Assembly: GCA_028281025.1 (NCBI GenBank)
Contig: JANQKR010000004.1
Location: 1 to 64,000 of the forward strand
Direction of reading: 5' to 3'
Origin: Croceivirga sp.
Lineage (GTDB): Bacteria; Bacteroidota; Bacteroidia; Flavobacteriales; Flavobacteriaceae
DNA: 64,000 bases
A program made the translations under genes and the position numbers. Positions 39,087-48,175 of this stretch are shown here, in pieces. Every line of letters begins with the position of its first letter. Position 1 is the stretch's first letter. The notes beneath the pieces are model-generated. The model ran no database searches and was not told the DNA's origin. It saw nothing but the letters and a program-made list of their open reading frames with translations.

Positions 39087-39920
39087 ATGGGAAGATTACT
39101 TCAAATAGAATTCATAAAACTTTGGAACAATAGGGCAAGTAAGGTTCTCATCGTTTCCTACTTCATCATTTTAACCTCCATCGCACTTATTGCTGCCATA
39201 AAATTTGATATTGGCCCGGTAAAATTTCATTTGGCCGAGATCGGTATCTTTAATTTTCCGTATATCTGGCATTTCAACACCTTTGTCACCGCATTCTTCA
39301 AGCTCTTTTTGGCCATTGTCATTGTCTCAATGATGGCCAATGAGTACAGCAACAAAACCATAAAACAAAACTTGATTGACGGCCTTTCCAAAAAGGAATT
39401 CATATTATCCAAGTTTCTGACCGTGCTTTCGTTTGCAGCCATTTCAACGGTTTTTGTATTTGTGGTCTCCCTTATATTGGGACTTGTGTATTCCGATTTC
39501 AATGAGCTTTCCATCATATTCTCGGATTTGGAATTTGTTCTGGCCTTTTTTATAAAACTGGTCGGTTTTTTCTCGTTTTGCCTGTTTTTGGGCATTCTGG
39601 TCAAACGCTCGGCATTTGCTTTGGGGTTCTTAATACTGTGGCAGATTTCGGAGGGGATCATCAGGGGATTGATGCGTTGGAAACTTTTCGATGGGGATAC
39701 TACGGAAAGGGTGATGGCCTTTTTTCCATTGCAATCCATGTTCAACCTCATCAAGGAACCTATAACCCGATTGGAAGCGGTACAGACCGTTGCGGACCAA
39801 GTGGGGGAATCCATTGAATTGGATTATTATGTCCATTGGTATGAGTTCCTGATTGTTCTCGTTTGGACGTTCATTTTCATCTATTTGTCCTATGCATTAT
39901 TAAAAAAGCGTGATTTATAG
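39087..39920 (+). CDS. ABC-2 type transporter permease
   Basis: The 277-residue membrane protein begins MGRLLQIEFIKLWNNRASKVLIVSYF, the usual opening of ABC-2 permeases, and has about six hydrophobic segments including FFKLFLAIVIVSMMANEY, SFAAISTVFVFVVSLILGL and FLIVLVWTFIFIYLSYALL. The ANEYSNKTIKQNLIDGLSKKEFILSK loop after TM2 is typical of this class. It is separated from the ATPase gene by 3 bases and is certainly its partner. Confidence 0.93.
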   Translation: MGRLLQIEFIKLWNNRASKVLIVSYFIILTSIALIAAIKFDIGPVKFHLAEIGIFNFPYIWHFNTFVTAFFKLFLAIVIVSMMANEYSNKTIKQNLIDGLSKKEFILSKFLTVLSFAAISTVFVFVVSLILGLVYSDFNELSIIFSDLEFVLAFFIKLVGFFSFCLFLGILVKRSAFALGFLILWQISEGIIRGLMRWKLFDGDTTERVMAFFPLQSMFNLIKEPITRLEAVQTVADQVGESIELDYYVHWYEFLIVLVWTFIFIYLSYALLKKRDL

Positions 39921-39949
39921 TATCTTACCTAGACGAACGAAGATGCTGT

Positions 39950-41677
39950 ATGAAAAAAAAATTGCTGCTATTCCTGGCGTGCTGCATATGTAGTTTTGGC
40001 TTTTCCCAAGAATGCCCGGATTTAATTTCCCCTGCCGATGGCGAGGTAAATGTTCCCGTGGATGCCACTATTACATGGGAGGCTGTGCAGGGCATCCCCG
40101 GTTATCGGATTTTACTGGGAAGAACCCCTGGAGCGAGTGATTTGGCAACGGTAACGGTAGGTAGTGCCACATCGTATACCCCTGCCCAGGGTTTGCCCGA
40201 GAGCACCGAAATCTTTGTCACCATAGTACTTGATTTTTTCCAAGGGCAGGAGGATATCGTGTGTGACTCACAATCATTTACTACTGAAGATGTCACCACA
40301 CCACCGGACTGTACAAGCCTACGAATACCTGAGGACGGCGCTACCGATGTAAGTGTCTTTTCAAATGTGGTTTGGAATTATGCCCCTACGGCAACAAACT
40401 ACGATGTCATCATAGGTACCCAACCTGGATTGGGGGATATTGTCAACACCAATGTTACGGACCTAGGGATAAATCCCCTAGGTGAATTTCCCGAAAACAG
40501 CGAAATATATGTGCGGATAATTCCACGCAACGAAAATGGCAGCGCCCAAAATTGTACGGAGTTCAGCTTTACAACACGGGAACCGGCACCCTTGCCGGGT
40601 TGTACCAGTCTTATAAGTCCTTTGGACGGGGCCATAAATGTGCCGCTCACCCCTTTTCTGGAATGGGTCCCCGTTCCTGAGGCAACGCGCTACAGGGTAA
40701 CCTTGGGAACCACCCCAACAGAAAACGATGTACTTGATAATGCAGTGTTTACCACAAATAGCACCTTTGTATTGAACTTTGAGCCCAATCAGACATTTTT
40801 CATCACCATTGTTCCCTTCAATGAATCCGGAGATGCCATAGGATGTAGTCAGGAATCATTTTCCACCATATTGGGATGCGGTCCCTTTTTGGATAGGGTC
40901 ACGGGGGAGTTGGTTACGTTGAGTCCGGATTTGGAATTACCGGATGTTTTTTCCTTTTGTGAAAACGGCGACCCCCTCAGGATTACCGCACCGGAGGGGG
41001 CTGATGGTTATAGATGGTTTCGTATTGATCAATTTGATAACGAAATTTTGCTTTCGGAAGATACGGAAATCACCATTGATGAACTTGGGGATTATTTTTT
41101 GGAAGGGTATACCATTGCCTCACAACCAGGAGAGCTCATCGAATGTCCCACAATTTTGGAATTTACCGTAATAGCATCGGAAATTGCCACGATCGATGGG
41201 CTTGATATTAGGGATACAAATTTGGGATTGGACGTAACGGTCCAAGTTTCCGGAACCGGGGATTATGAATATGCCATTGATAATATTGACGGTCCCTATC
41301 AAGACGATACCGTTTTTAGGGGAATTGCCCCGGGAACCCATACCATTTATGTTAGGGACAAAAATGGTTGTGGCATTGCACAGGAGACATTTGAGCAAAA
41401 CCTCATCGTAGAGGGATTTCCCAAGTTTTTTACGCCAAATGGCGATCCATTCAATCAATTTTGGCAGTTTAAACAACCCCAGGAGGGTGAGCCCGTTGCC
41501 TTGGTAAGTATTCAAGTTTACGACAGGTTTGGAAGACTTCTTTCGGAGTTTTCATCAGATGCACCAGGTTGGGATGGTACTATAAATGGCAGACCCCTTC
41601 CTTCAGGAGGATATTGGTTTAGGGCCATTGATGATGAAAATAAAGTCTTTAAAGGCTTCTTTACCCTCAAACGCTAG
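39950..41677 (+). CDS. Secreted fibronectin-like repeat protein with T9SS type B sorting domain
   Basis: The 575-residue protein has a signal peptide ending near FGFSQ (residue 20). Three fibronectin-III-like repeats of about 95 residues follow, each opening with a Cys and a motif like LISPADGEVNVPVDATITW and closing near C.SFTT. Next comes an Ig-like segment (GYRWFRIDQFDNEILL), one SprB-type repeat (VQVSGTGDYEYAIDN...GPYQDDTVFRGIAPGTHTIYVRDKNGC) and a C-terminal sorting domain (FPKFFTPNGDPFNQFW ... IQVYDRFGRLL ... FKGFFTLKR). It is exported by T9SS and either anchored or secreted. It starts 29 bases after the ABC permease stop and may be cotranscribed with the transporter. Confidence 0.9.
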   Translation: MKKKLLLFLACCICSFGFSQECPDLISPADGEVNVPVDATITWEAVQGIPGYRILLGRTPGASDLATVTVGSATSYTPAQGLPESTEIFVTIVLDFFQGQEDIVCDSQSFTTEDVTTPPDCTSLRIPEDGATDVSVFSNVVWNYAPTATNYDVIIGTQPGLGDIVNTNVTDLGINPLGEFPENSEIYVRIIPRNENGSAQNCTEFSFTTREPAPLPGCTSLISPLDGAINVPLTPFLEWVPVPEATRYRVTLGTTPTENDVLDNAVFTTNSTFVLNFEPNQTFFITIVPFNESGDAIGCSQESFSTILGCGPFLDRVTGELVTLSPDLELPDVFSFCENGDPLRITAPEGADGYRWFRIDQFDNEILLSEDTEITIDELGDYFLEGYTIASQPGELIECPTILEFTVIASEIATIDGLDIRDTNLGLDVTVQVSGTGDYEYAIDNIDGPYQDDTVFRGIAPGTHTIYVRDKNGCGIAQETFEQNLIVEGFPKFFTPNGDPFNQFWQFKQPQEGEPVALVSIQVYDRFGRLLSEFSSDAPGWDGTINGRPLPSGGYWFRAIDDENKVFKGFFTLKR

Positions 41678-41706
41678 ATTTCCCACCCCTTTCGTACATT
41701 TACTTA

Positions 41707-43695
41707 ATGAAGTTTAAAGTAGTTTCGGATTTCAAACCTACCGGAGACCAGCCTGAAGCCATAAAGCAATTGTCCAATGGGATTTCTTCGGGAGATGCCC
41801 ATCAAACCTTGTTGGGGGTAACCGGTTCTGGAAAAACGTTTACAGTGGCCAACGTAGTGGCCGAAGTACAACGGCCCACTTTGGTCCTGGCCCATAACAA
41901 AACTTTGGCTGCCCAATTGTATTCCGAATTCAAGCAATTTTTTCCTGATAATGCCGTCGAATACTTCGTATCGTATTATGATTACTACCAGCCAGAGGCC
42001 TATATTCCCACAAGTGGTACCTATATTGAAAAGGACCTCTCCATAAACGAGGATATTGAAAAGTTGCGTTTGAGCGCAACTTCCTCCTTACTTTCCGGTA
42101 GACGGGACGTGTTGGTAGTCGCTTCCGTTTCTTGTCTTTATGGTATTGGAAATCCTGTTGAATTTCAAAAAAATGTCATTTCCATCCATAGGGACCAGGT
42201 CATTTCCCGAACAAAATTTCTACATCAACTGGTACAAAGCCTCTATTCAAGGACTACAGCGGATTTTAGGAATGGAAACTTTAGGGTAAAGGGCGATGTG
42301 GTCGATGTTTTTCCCGGATATGCCGATCATGCTTTCCGAATCCATTTTTTTGGAGATGAAATTGAAGAGATCGAGGCCTTGGATCCCCACAACAATTCGG
42401 TCATAGAAATTTATGATACCCTAAATATCTATCCGGCCAATATGTTCGTGACTTCCCCGGATATACTTCAAAATGCCATTAGGGAAATTCAGGACGACCT
42501 GGTCAACCAAGTGGATTATTTTAAACAAATAGGAAGGCCATTGGAAGCCAAACGGTTGGAAGAACGTACCAATTTTGATTTGGAAATGATCCGGGAATTG
42601 GGATACTGTTCCGGAATTGAAAACTACTCCAGATACTTGGATGGCAGGCAGCCTGGAACGCGGCCTTTCTGTTTACTTGATTATTTTCCCGATGATTATC
42701 TTATCGTCATTGATGAGAGTCATGTAACCATTCCACAGGTACATGCCATGTACGGCGGTGATCGCTCCCGAAAGGAAAATTTGGTGGAATACGGTTTTCG
42801 ACTTCCTGCCGCCTTGGATAACAGACCATTGAAATTTGAGGAATTTGAAGCGCTCCAAAATCAGGTGATTTATGTAAGTGCAACTCCGGCCGAATATGAA
42901 TTACAACTGAGTGAAGGGGTATATGTGGAACAGGTGATACGCCCAACTGGACTTTTGGATCCCAAGATCGATGTAAGGCCAAGTCTTAATCAAATAGATG
43001 ATTTGATCGAAGAAATACAAAAACGGGTGGAATTGGATGAACGTACCTTGGTCACTACATTGACAAAACGTATGGCCGAGGAATTGGTCAAATACCTCAC
43101 CAGAATAGACATCCGTTGTCGTTATATCCACAGTGATGTGGACACTTTGGAACGTGTGGAAATCATGCAAGATCTACGTAAGGGCCTCTTTGATGTCCTG
43201 GTAGGCGTAAATCTTCTTAGGGAAGGGTTGGATTTGCCCGAGGTGTCATTGGTTGCGATTTTGGATGCCGACAAAGAAGGTTTTCTGCGCAGTAATCGTT
43301 CCCTGACCCAGACTGTTGGCCGTGCAGCACGAAACTTAAACGGAAAGGCCATTATGTATGCGGATACGATTACGGACAGCATGCAAAAAACCATTGACGA
43401 GACCAACTATCGACGGGAAAAACAAATGGCCTACAATACGGAAAACAATATTGTCCCCAAAGCCTTGAACAAAAGCCTGGACAATGCGTTGGCCAAAAAT
43501 TCGGTTTCGACCTATCATTTTGAAAAAGAAGCCCTACGTGCTGCGGAACCCGATTTGGAATACTTAACACCCCAACAGAAAGAAAAAATAATTAGGGACA
43601 AGCGAAAGGCCATGGAGAAAGCGGCCAAAGAACTTAATTTCATGGAAGCCGCCAAACTCAGGGACGAAATAAAAATGCTCCAAGAGCAAGATTAA
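41707..43695 (+). CDS. uvrB: Excinuclease ABC subunit B
   Basis: The 662-residue damage-verification helicase of nucleotide excision repair. Walker A GVTGSGKT is at residues 37-44. The beta-hairpin region has EYFVSYYDYYQPEAYIP, motif II is DESH, and the later helicase motifs include VGVNLLREGLDLPEVSLVAILDADKEGFLRS and QTVGRAARN. The C-terminal UVR domain (KAMEKAAKELNFMEAAKLRDEI) contacts UvrC. Complete and of normal length. A terminator follows. Confidence 0.98.
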   Translation: MKFKVVSDFKPTGDQPEAIKQLSNGISSGDAHQTLLGVTGSGKTFTVANVVAEVQRPTLVLAHNKTLAAQLYSEFKQFFPDNAVEYFVSYYDYYQPEAYIPTSGTYIEKDLSINEDIEKLRLSATSSLLSGRRDVLVVASVSCLYGIGNPVEFQKNVISIHRDQVISRTKFLHQLVQSLYSRTTADFRNGNFRVKGDVVDVFPGYADHAFRIHFFGDEIEEIEALDPHNNSVIEIYDTLNIYPANMFVTSPDILQNAIREIQDDLVNQVDYFKQIGRPLEAKRLEERTNFDLEMIRELGYCSGIENYSRYLDGRQPGTRPFCLLDYFPDDYLIVIDESHVTIPQVHAMYGGDRSRKENLVEYGFRLPAALDNRPLKFEEFEALQNQVIYVSATPAEYELQLSEGVYVEQVIRPTGLLDPKIDVRPSLNQIDDLIEEIQKRVELDERTLVTTLTKRMAEELVKYLTRIDIRCRYIHSDVDTLERVEIMQDLRKGLFDVLVGVNLLREGLDLPEVSLVAILDADKEGFLRSNRSLTQTVGRAARNLNGKAIMYADTITDSMQKTIDETNYRREKQMAYNTENNIVPKALNKSLDNALAKNSVSTYHFEKEALRAAEPDLEYLTPQQKEKIIRDKRKAMEKAAKELNFMEAAKLRDEIKMLQEQD

Positions 43696-43701
43696 AAAAG
43701 A

Positions 43702-43725
43702 AAAACGCCGCAAATGCGGCGTTTT
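43702..43725. terminator. Bidirectional terminator between uvrB and hsp20
   Basis: An 11-bp perfect stem (AAAACGCCGCA / TGCGGCGTTTT) with a 2-base loop has T tracts on both strands, the longer one on the minus strand. It sits between convergent genes and can end both transcripts. Confidence 0.85.
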
Positions 43726-43783
43726 CCTTAACCAACTAAACAAACCAACCTTATGAAACACCTTTTGTTGGTGCCATAAATTC

Positions 43784-44203
43784 TTATCCTATTTCAATGA
43801 GACGTTTTGGTTTGGGGAACGCCTCCTCTTTTTTAGGAAGGGTCACTTTTAAAACCCCAGCCTCATAAACAGCATCGATTTTATCCGTGTCCACAGTTTC
43901 AGGCAAGGTGAACGCACGCCTGAATGCAGAAGTTGAAAATTCCCTTCTTGTATAATTTTCTTCCTTAGTGGTATGCTCCGCTTTAGTATGGGATGAAATG
44001 GTAAGGACTTCGTTGTCTATTTCTATGTTAAAATCTTCCTTTTTAAAACCAGGAATTGCCAATTCCAACATAAAATCCCTTTCGTTTTCCCTAATATTTA
44101 CAGCAGGGACGTGGGCAAACGTATCCATTCCCCCAAACCAATCTGGCTTGAAGAAATCATTCATCAAACTTGGTAATATCAAATTGTTTCTTTTAGTTAA
44201 CAT
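43784..44203 (-). CDS. Hsp20/alpha-crystallin small heat-shock protein
   Basis: The 139-residue ATP-independent holdase has an alpha-crystallin domain from about residue 33 (VPAVNIRENERDFMLELAIPGFKKEDFNIEIDNEVLTIS) to the strand with AGVLKVTLPKKEEA, whose GVLxVxxPK is the family hallmark. The short C-terminal tail (KPKRLIEIG) holds the IxI-type anchoring motif in the form LIEIG. No CIRCE-like inverted repeat is visible upstream. It is monocistronic, with a terminator of the neighbouring gene upstream and the shared terminator downstream. Confidence 0.95.
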   Translation of the reverse strand: MLTKRNNLILPSLMNDFFKPDWFGGMDTFAHVPAVNIRENERDFMLELAIPGFKKEDFNIEIDNEVLTISSHTKAEHTTKEENYTRREFSTSAFRRAFTLPETVDTDKIDAVYEAGVLKVTLPKKEEAFPKPKRLIEIG

Positions 44204-44263
44204 GGTAATCGCTTTTTAAAATTAAACTCATCAGGTATTGGACAAAAGCTATACCAGTAACAG

Positions 44264-44286
44264 AAAGCTGCCTTTATGGCAGTTTT
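44264..44286 (-). terminator. Terminator of the TerB-like gene
   Basis: On the minus strand, a 9-bp stem (AAAACTGCC / GGCAGCTTT, one wobble) with a 5-base loop is followed by a T-rich stretch, about 30 bases after the stop codon of the gene at 44316-44717. Confidence 0.6.
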
Positions 44287-44315
44287 ACCGCGCACGAAAG
44301 TGTCATAATGGCATA

Positions 44316-44717
44316 TTAGTTGTAGTGGGCCCTAAAAATGTCCAGTAGTACTTTAGGGGGCACCGCCTTATTGGGGTATTGGTGCATAACTTCCAAAACT
44401 TGGGAGATGGCAGAGGGCGGGAGGCCCATCCATAATCCAATATTATGTAGTTTTTCTATTTCCTTTTTATGTTGCTCATTATCAATGTTCATCATGAGCA
44501 ATAATCGGTGGAATTGAACTATACGATCGGTTTGCGTTCTGGGAATGGATATTTCGGTCTTATTCTTAAGAAGATCATCCAAAGATGACTTTTTGACCTC
44601 CATTAAATTGGCCACACTTAACAAAAAGTCGTATTCATCATCCTTCATTTTATAGTCCACCCGGGCAAATGCAATAAGCTCACTGAGGATGCTCAACTTT
44701 TCTTGGTAGGAATTCAT
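44316..44717 (-). CDS. TerB-like helical protein
   Basis: The 133-residue all-helical cytoplasmic protein is small and charged. It opens MNSYQEKLSILSELIAFARVDYKMKDDEYDFLLSVANLM, similar to the acidic helical start of TerB-like (tellurite-resistance/co-chaperone DjlA) domains. Close relatives in flavobacterial genomes are, as I recall, often mislabelled excinuclease ABC subunit B; no UvrB motif is present here. Function unknown. It is flanked by terminators, so it is its own unit. Confidence 0.65.
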   Translation of the reverse strand: MNSYQEKLSILSELIAFARVDYKMKDDEYDFLLSVANLMEVKKSSLDDLLKNKTEISIPRTQTDRIVQFHRLLLMMNIDNEQHKKEIEKLHNIGLWMGLPPSAISQVLEVMHQYPNKAVPPKVLLDIFRAHYN

Positions 44718-44770
44718 GGTTTCGATTTACACTATAATAACTGTTTAAAAAGCCATTTCGTATAATAAAA

Positions 44771-44795
44771 AAATCCTGGGGGATGCCCAGGATTT
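44771..44795 (-). terminator. Terminator of small secreted protein gene
   Basis: A perfect 10-bp stem (AAATCCTGGG / CCCAGGATTT) with a 5-base loop and a T tract on the minus strand lies 30 bases after the stop of the gene at 44825-45154. Confidence 0.85.
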
Positions 44796-44824
44796 CCATA
44801 ACTAACTCAGATAATCACAGTTTC

Positions 44825-45154
44825 TTAGACTGTAATTCGTATGGGAACGGTGTACAATTGCCCTTCCCTAGCGTTTTCCAATTCCACCTTTTGATAGTTC
44901 AATCGTGCTTTTACAAAGTTTTCCAATACCTCAACCTCGGTATCAACCGACAATACCACAATCTCACCCTCTTTATTGATTGTAAAGCGTACATCGGCAA
45001 CCATGTCGTCTTTAATGTCAAAAGAGTTGGTTTCCAACATTTTAAGGATTTGATAGGATAATTTCTTTGTCGGTTCCAGGTCTTCCGTAGGGGTAGCGGA
45101 TAAGGTTCCAACGACAAACAATGCAATGGCAAAAAACAAACTGGATTTTCTCAT
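44825..45154 (-). CDS. Small secreted protein, paralogue of 45557-45892
   Basis: The 109-residue product has a signal peptide (MRKSSLFFAIALFVVGTLSA) and a compact domain containing VADVRFTINKEGEIVVLSVDTEVEVLENFVKARLNYQKVE and ending YTVPIRITV. The pattern V.F.IN.EG.I.V......V..FV...L is shared with the next gene and recalls the short TonB-C-like (energy transducer C-terminal) strand arrangement seen in many small flavobacterial secreted proteins. No enzyme motif is present. Function is unknown; probably periplasmic. Confidence 0.75.
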   Translation of the reverse strand: MRKSSLFFAIALFVVGTLSATPTEDLEPTKKLSYQILKMLETNSFDIKDDMVADVRFTINKEGEIVVLSVDTEVEVLENFVKARLNYQKVELENAREGQLYTVPIRITV

Positions 45155-45556
45155 GATGATTTCGTTTTTGAGATTGATAGATTTGATGAATGTGTCAAAA
45201 AGACGTGTGAAAAATGATAATGTTACAATAAATCATGGTTTTAATACAATTTTATGAAAACGATCACTTTTCTTTTGTCGATTCAAAATTACTTCTATTG
45301 TTCCGCCCAAGGTAACCTTCCCTATCAATTTAATGCATATTTAAATTTGATAACCTTGATTTAAAATTTTGGGATTTTACCTTCCCTTCACCCATGCCTT
45401 AAAAGGCCGTATTAAAAAATCCAAAAATCTTAGGGAATATTAAAAAAAAGGTACGTATCCACTTCCATTGTTCATCCAAAGGGATATATCATAGCGAAAT
45501 CGAAAATGGGGCAATGTTAGAAAAACATTACCCCACTGTTCACATACGTATCCGAA
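45155..45556. other. 402-base intergenic region without a gene
   Basis: AT-rich sequence between the two paralogous small secreted protein genes, holding the promoter of the first. Near its far end an imperfect hairpin (TGGGGCAATGTT at 45507-45518, AACATTACCCCA at 45524-45535, one mismatch) lies about 20 bases after the stop of the second gene and is probably its minus-strand terminator. I see no other feature in it. Confidence 0.6.
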
Positions 45557-45892
45557 TTAGGAAGTTACGCGGACATTTACAACAAATACTTCCCCATAAG
45601 TATCATCGGAAACTTCCAACTTTTTCCCTTTTAGTTTCCTATTGAGAAACCACCTGAGGTCTTTCCTCTTGGAACTGATTTCCATAATTTCGATTTTCCC
45701 CTCTGAATTGATGGTAAACAGGACTCGGGCCATAGCATCTTTTTTGTCGGCATCTATTGCAGTCCCTGAAAGGATTTCTTCCAATTGTTCCGTGATGGAC
45801 TTTTCGGGAGTTACAATTCTTGGTTCATTGGCGGAAACGAGCAATACACAACATAGGATTGCTACAGCAGAAAGCACACTTCTTTTTTTCAT
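45557..45892 (-). CDS. Small secreted protein, paralogue of 44825-45154
   Basis: The 111-residue product starts at MKKRSVLSAVAILCCVLLVSANE, a clear signal peptide. The frame stays open to 45976, but that extension has no signal sequence. The mature part has ARVLFTINSEGKIEIMEISSKRKDLRWFLNRKLKGKKLEVSD and ends VFVVNVRVTS, the same strand and helix order as the paralogue 400 bases away. The two probably arose by tandem duplication. Function unknown; likely periplasmic. Confidence 0.75.
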   Translation of the reverse strand: MKKRSVLSAVAILCCVLLVSANEPRIVTPEKSITEQLEEILSGTAIDADKKDAMARVLFTINSEGKIEIMEISSKRKDLRWFLNRKLKGKKLEVSDDTYGEVFVVNVRVTS

Positions 45893-46030
45893 GACGGATT
45901 GTTTTAAGATTGATAAAATGATTGATGACTTTAAATAAAAGATGGGATATCCCCTATTTATGTTACACGATTCCAATAGTTTAACTCCTTTTTATGATTG
46001 ACCGCTGTTTAAGGAAAGTCTTGGCCAAAC

Positions 46031-46058
46031 AAAAAAAGGAGGCCAATTGGCCTCCTTT
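46031..46058 (-). terminator. Terminator of sucC
   Basis: A 24-base perfect palindrome (AAAGGAGGCCAATTGGCCTCCTTT) runs into a T tract on the minus strand, 25 bases after the sucC stop codon. Confidence 0.9.
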
Positions 46059-46082
46059 GATCTTATTGATTATTGTGGGTTC

Positions 46083-47276
46083 CTAGGACAGTACCTCCTT
46101 TACCTTATCCGCAGCCTCTTGGAACTGGACCGCAGAATGTACGGCCAAACCTGAACTGTCGATAATTTCCTTGGCCAGTTCCGCATTGGTACCTTGAAGC
46201 CTTACGATAATAGGCACTTGTATGGAATCCCCCATGTTTTTGTAGGCATCAACAACACCTTGTGCCACTCGATCACATCGAACGATTCCGCCAAAGATAT
46301 TGATGAGGATAGCCTTTACATTGGCATCCTTCAGAATGATCCGAAAAGCTTCCTCCACCCTTTTGGCATCGGCCGTTCCGCCCACGTCCAAAAAGTTTGC
46401 GGGTTCACCACCTGCCATTTTAATTAAATCCATGGTAGCCATTGCCAAACCTGCGCCATTGACCATACAGCCCACATTACCATCCAAATCCACATAATTC
46501 AACCCAACGGCCCTCGCTTCCACTTCAATGGCATTCTCTTCCCTCAAATCCCTCATTTCCGCATAGGCCTTTCTTCTGTAAAGGGAATTATCATCAATAG
46601 TGACCTTGGCATCAACGGCCATTATTTTATCATCCGAAGTCTTTAATACGGGATTGATCTCAAAAAGGCTTGCATCACTTTCCCGGTACGCCTTGTATAA
46701 CGAGGAAACAAACCTTACCATTTCCTTGAATGCCATTCCGGACAACCCCAGGTTAAATGCAATCTTCCTGGCTTGAAAGGGCAATAGTCCCGTAGCGGGA
46801 TCTACCTCCTCGGTAAAAATCAGATGTGGTGTCTTCTCCGCTACTTCTTCAATATCCATACCCCCCTCCGTGGAATACATGATCATATTCCTACCGGTAC
46901 CGCGGTTCAATAAAACCGACATATAGAACTCGCTGGTTTCACTATCGCCGGGATAATATACGTCTTCCGCCACCAAAACCTGATGTACCTTTTTCCCTTC
47001 GGCAGAGGTTTGTGGAGTCACCAAGTTCATCCCAATGATATTACCGGCCAGCTCTTCAACTTCTTTCAGGTTTTTGGCCAGCTTTACGCCGCCACCTTTC
47101 CCACGACCTCCAGCATGTACCTGAGCTTTGATAACGTGCCATCCCGTTCCCGTTTCCTGGGTCAATTGCTTTGCGGCGTTTACGGCCTCCTTAGCATTAT
47201 GGGCAACTATTCCACGCTGCACGCGTACACCAAAACTTGCCAAAATCTCTTTACCCTGATATTCATGAAGGTTCAT
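46083..47276 (-). CDS. sucC: Succinyl-CoA synthetase (ADP-forming) beta subunit
   Basis: The 397-residue TCA-cycle enzyme subunit couples succinyl-CoA to ATP or GTP formation. It opens MNLHEYQGKEILASFGV, contains the ATP-grasp domain (about residues 1-230; VHAGGRGKGGGVKLAK; FEINPVLKTSD) and the CoA-ligase half (GNVGCMVNGAGLAMATMD, NFLDVGGTAD, INIFGGIVRCD). The alpha subunit (sucD) is not in the window, which is usual in Flavobacteriia. A -7 element (TATTTTTG, minus strand, 47302-47309) lies 26 bases upstream of the start. Confidence 0.97.
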   Translation of the reverse strand: MNLHEYQGKEILASFGVRVQRGIVAHNAKEAVNAAKQLTQETGTGWHVIKAQVHAGGRGKGGGVKLAKNLKEVEELAGNIIGMNLVTPQTSAEGKKVHQVLVAEDVYYPGDSETSEFYMSVLLNRGTGRNMIMYSTEGGMDIEEVAEKTPHLIFTEEVDPATGLLPFQARKIAFNLGLSGMAFKEMVRFVSSLYKAYRESDASLFEINPVLKTSDDKIMAVDAKVTIDDNSLYRRKAYAEMRDLREENAIEVEARAVGLNYVDLDGNVGCMVNGAGLAMATMDLIKMAGGEPANFLDVGGTADAKRVEEAFRIILKDANVKAILINIFGGIVRCDRVAQGVVDAYKNMGDSIQVPIIVRLQGTNAELAKEIIDSSGLAVHSAVQFQEAADKVKEVLS

Positions 47277-47381
47277 AGGTCCATTTGTTAAATTAAGGCC
47301 ACAAAAATAGGAAACAGCAACCTTAATTAATAATTAAAAACAAAGATTTAGAAACTGTTTGGGTTTTGGAAGGAAATCTGG

Positions 47382-48023
47382 CTAGTTTACCTTAAAGTCC
47401 TTGAAGTCCAAAGGGTCGAAATTTTTAAAGTGACCGTTCATCTCTATGACCGCCTTGGTCCGGTTGATTTGTTCCAAAACAGTGGTGGTGGTATCCAAAT
47501 GCGTTGCGATATACTGTAAACGTTGGGTCTCATTGGACAGCTTTAACAGTTCGTACTCCTGCTCAAAGGAAAGACCCATTTTATGACCAAAAGCATAGCT
47601 ATTGAATTTATCCAACGGAATGGACGGAAATTGTACGGACATCAGATCATAAAGCTTTTTCATCTTATCGTACACTTCTTGCCTTAGGGAAAGGGCCGCA
47701 TCATTATTGGAGTCCAGGAATTCCACAATGCCGCCCGCATATAATTTACCTTCCATCTCATTGTCAAACGTTAATATCTTAAATACCTGTCGTGCTACAC
47801 AGACCACATCCATTTCCCCGGAATCATAAGTGTTTACAACTTCAACCAACTGTACTTCGGTTCCATATTCTACGGTGTTATTAATGAAAACGGGAATGCC
47901 AAAAGTTATGGCCTCGTCCCTGCAATCATTGATCAGTTGTTTGTAACGCTCCTCAAAAATGTGGAGTGGAACAGTTTCTCCAGGAAAAAAAACGGACTGT
48001 AAAGGAAAAAGAGGAAGTTTCAT
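47382..48023 (-). CDS. LON peptidase substrate-binding domain protein
   Basis: The 213-residue cytoplasmic protein begins MKLPLFPLQSVFFPGETVPLHIFEERYKQLINDCR, the diagnostic start of the Lon N-terminal (LAN/PUA-like) domain. It contains VVNTYDSGEMDVVCVARQVFKIL and a C-terminal helical part with LLKLSNETQRLQYIATHL. It lacks the AAA+ and protease parts of Lon, so it is a stand-alone substrate-binding protein whose role is not defined. It is divergent from lysA with 152 bases between. Confidence 0.93.
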   Translation of the reverse strand: MKLPLFPLQSVFFPGETVPLHIFEERYKQLINDCRDEAITFGIPVFINNTVEYGTEVQLVEVVNTYDSGEMDVVCVARQVFKILTFDNEMEGKLYAGGIVEFLDSNNDAALSLRQEVYDKMKKLYDLMSVQFPSIPLDKFNSYAFGHKMGLSFEQEYELLKLSNETQRLQYIATHLDTTTTVLEQINRTKAVIEMNGHFKNFDPLDFKDFKVN

Positions 48024-48129
48024 AAAAATTCTTTTTTCTAAAAATAAGCAGTCGATGGATAAGCTACAACTATCATTTGTTGTTATTTTTACAACAAAAC
48101 GTTATAAATTTATATTCAGAATGCTAAAT

Positions 48130-48161
48130 TTTGTACTGCAAAGGCCATTATTTTAGCTTTG
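48130..48161 (+). promoter_or_regulatory. Promoter of lysA
   Basis: TTTG (48130-48133), a 20-base spacer, then TAGCTTTG (48154-48161): a full match to the Bacteroidota promoter. Transcription would begin about 10 bases before the lysA ATG. Confidence 0.75.
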
Positions 48162-48175
48162 AACAAAATTGAGAT

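Noticed and set aside
44316-44717. Fragment of uvrB (excinuclease) as a pseudogene
   Set aside because: It has no Walker or helicase motif and no UVR domain; a complete uvrB is next to it. It is a separate helical protein.
45893-45976. N-terminal extension of the small secreted protein at 45557
   Set aside because: It would bury the signal peptide behind 28 residues without signal-like character.
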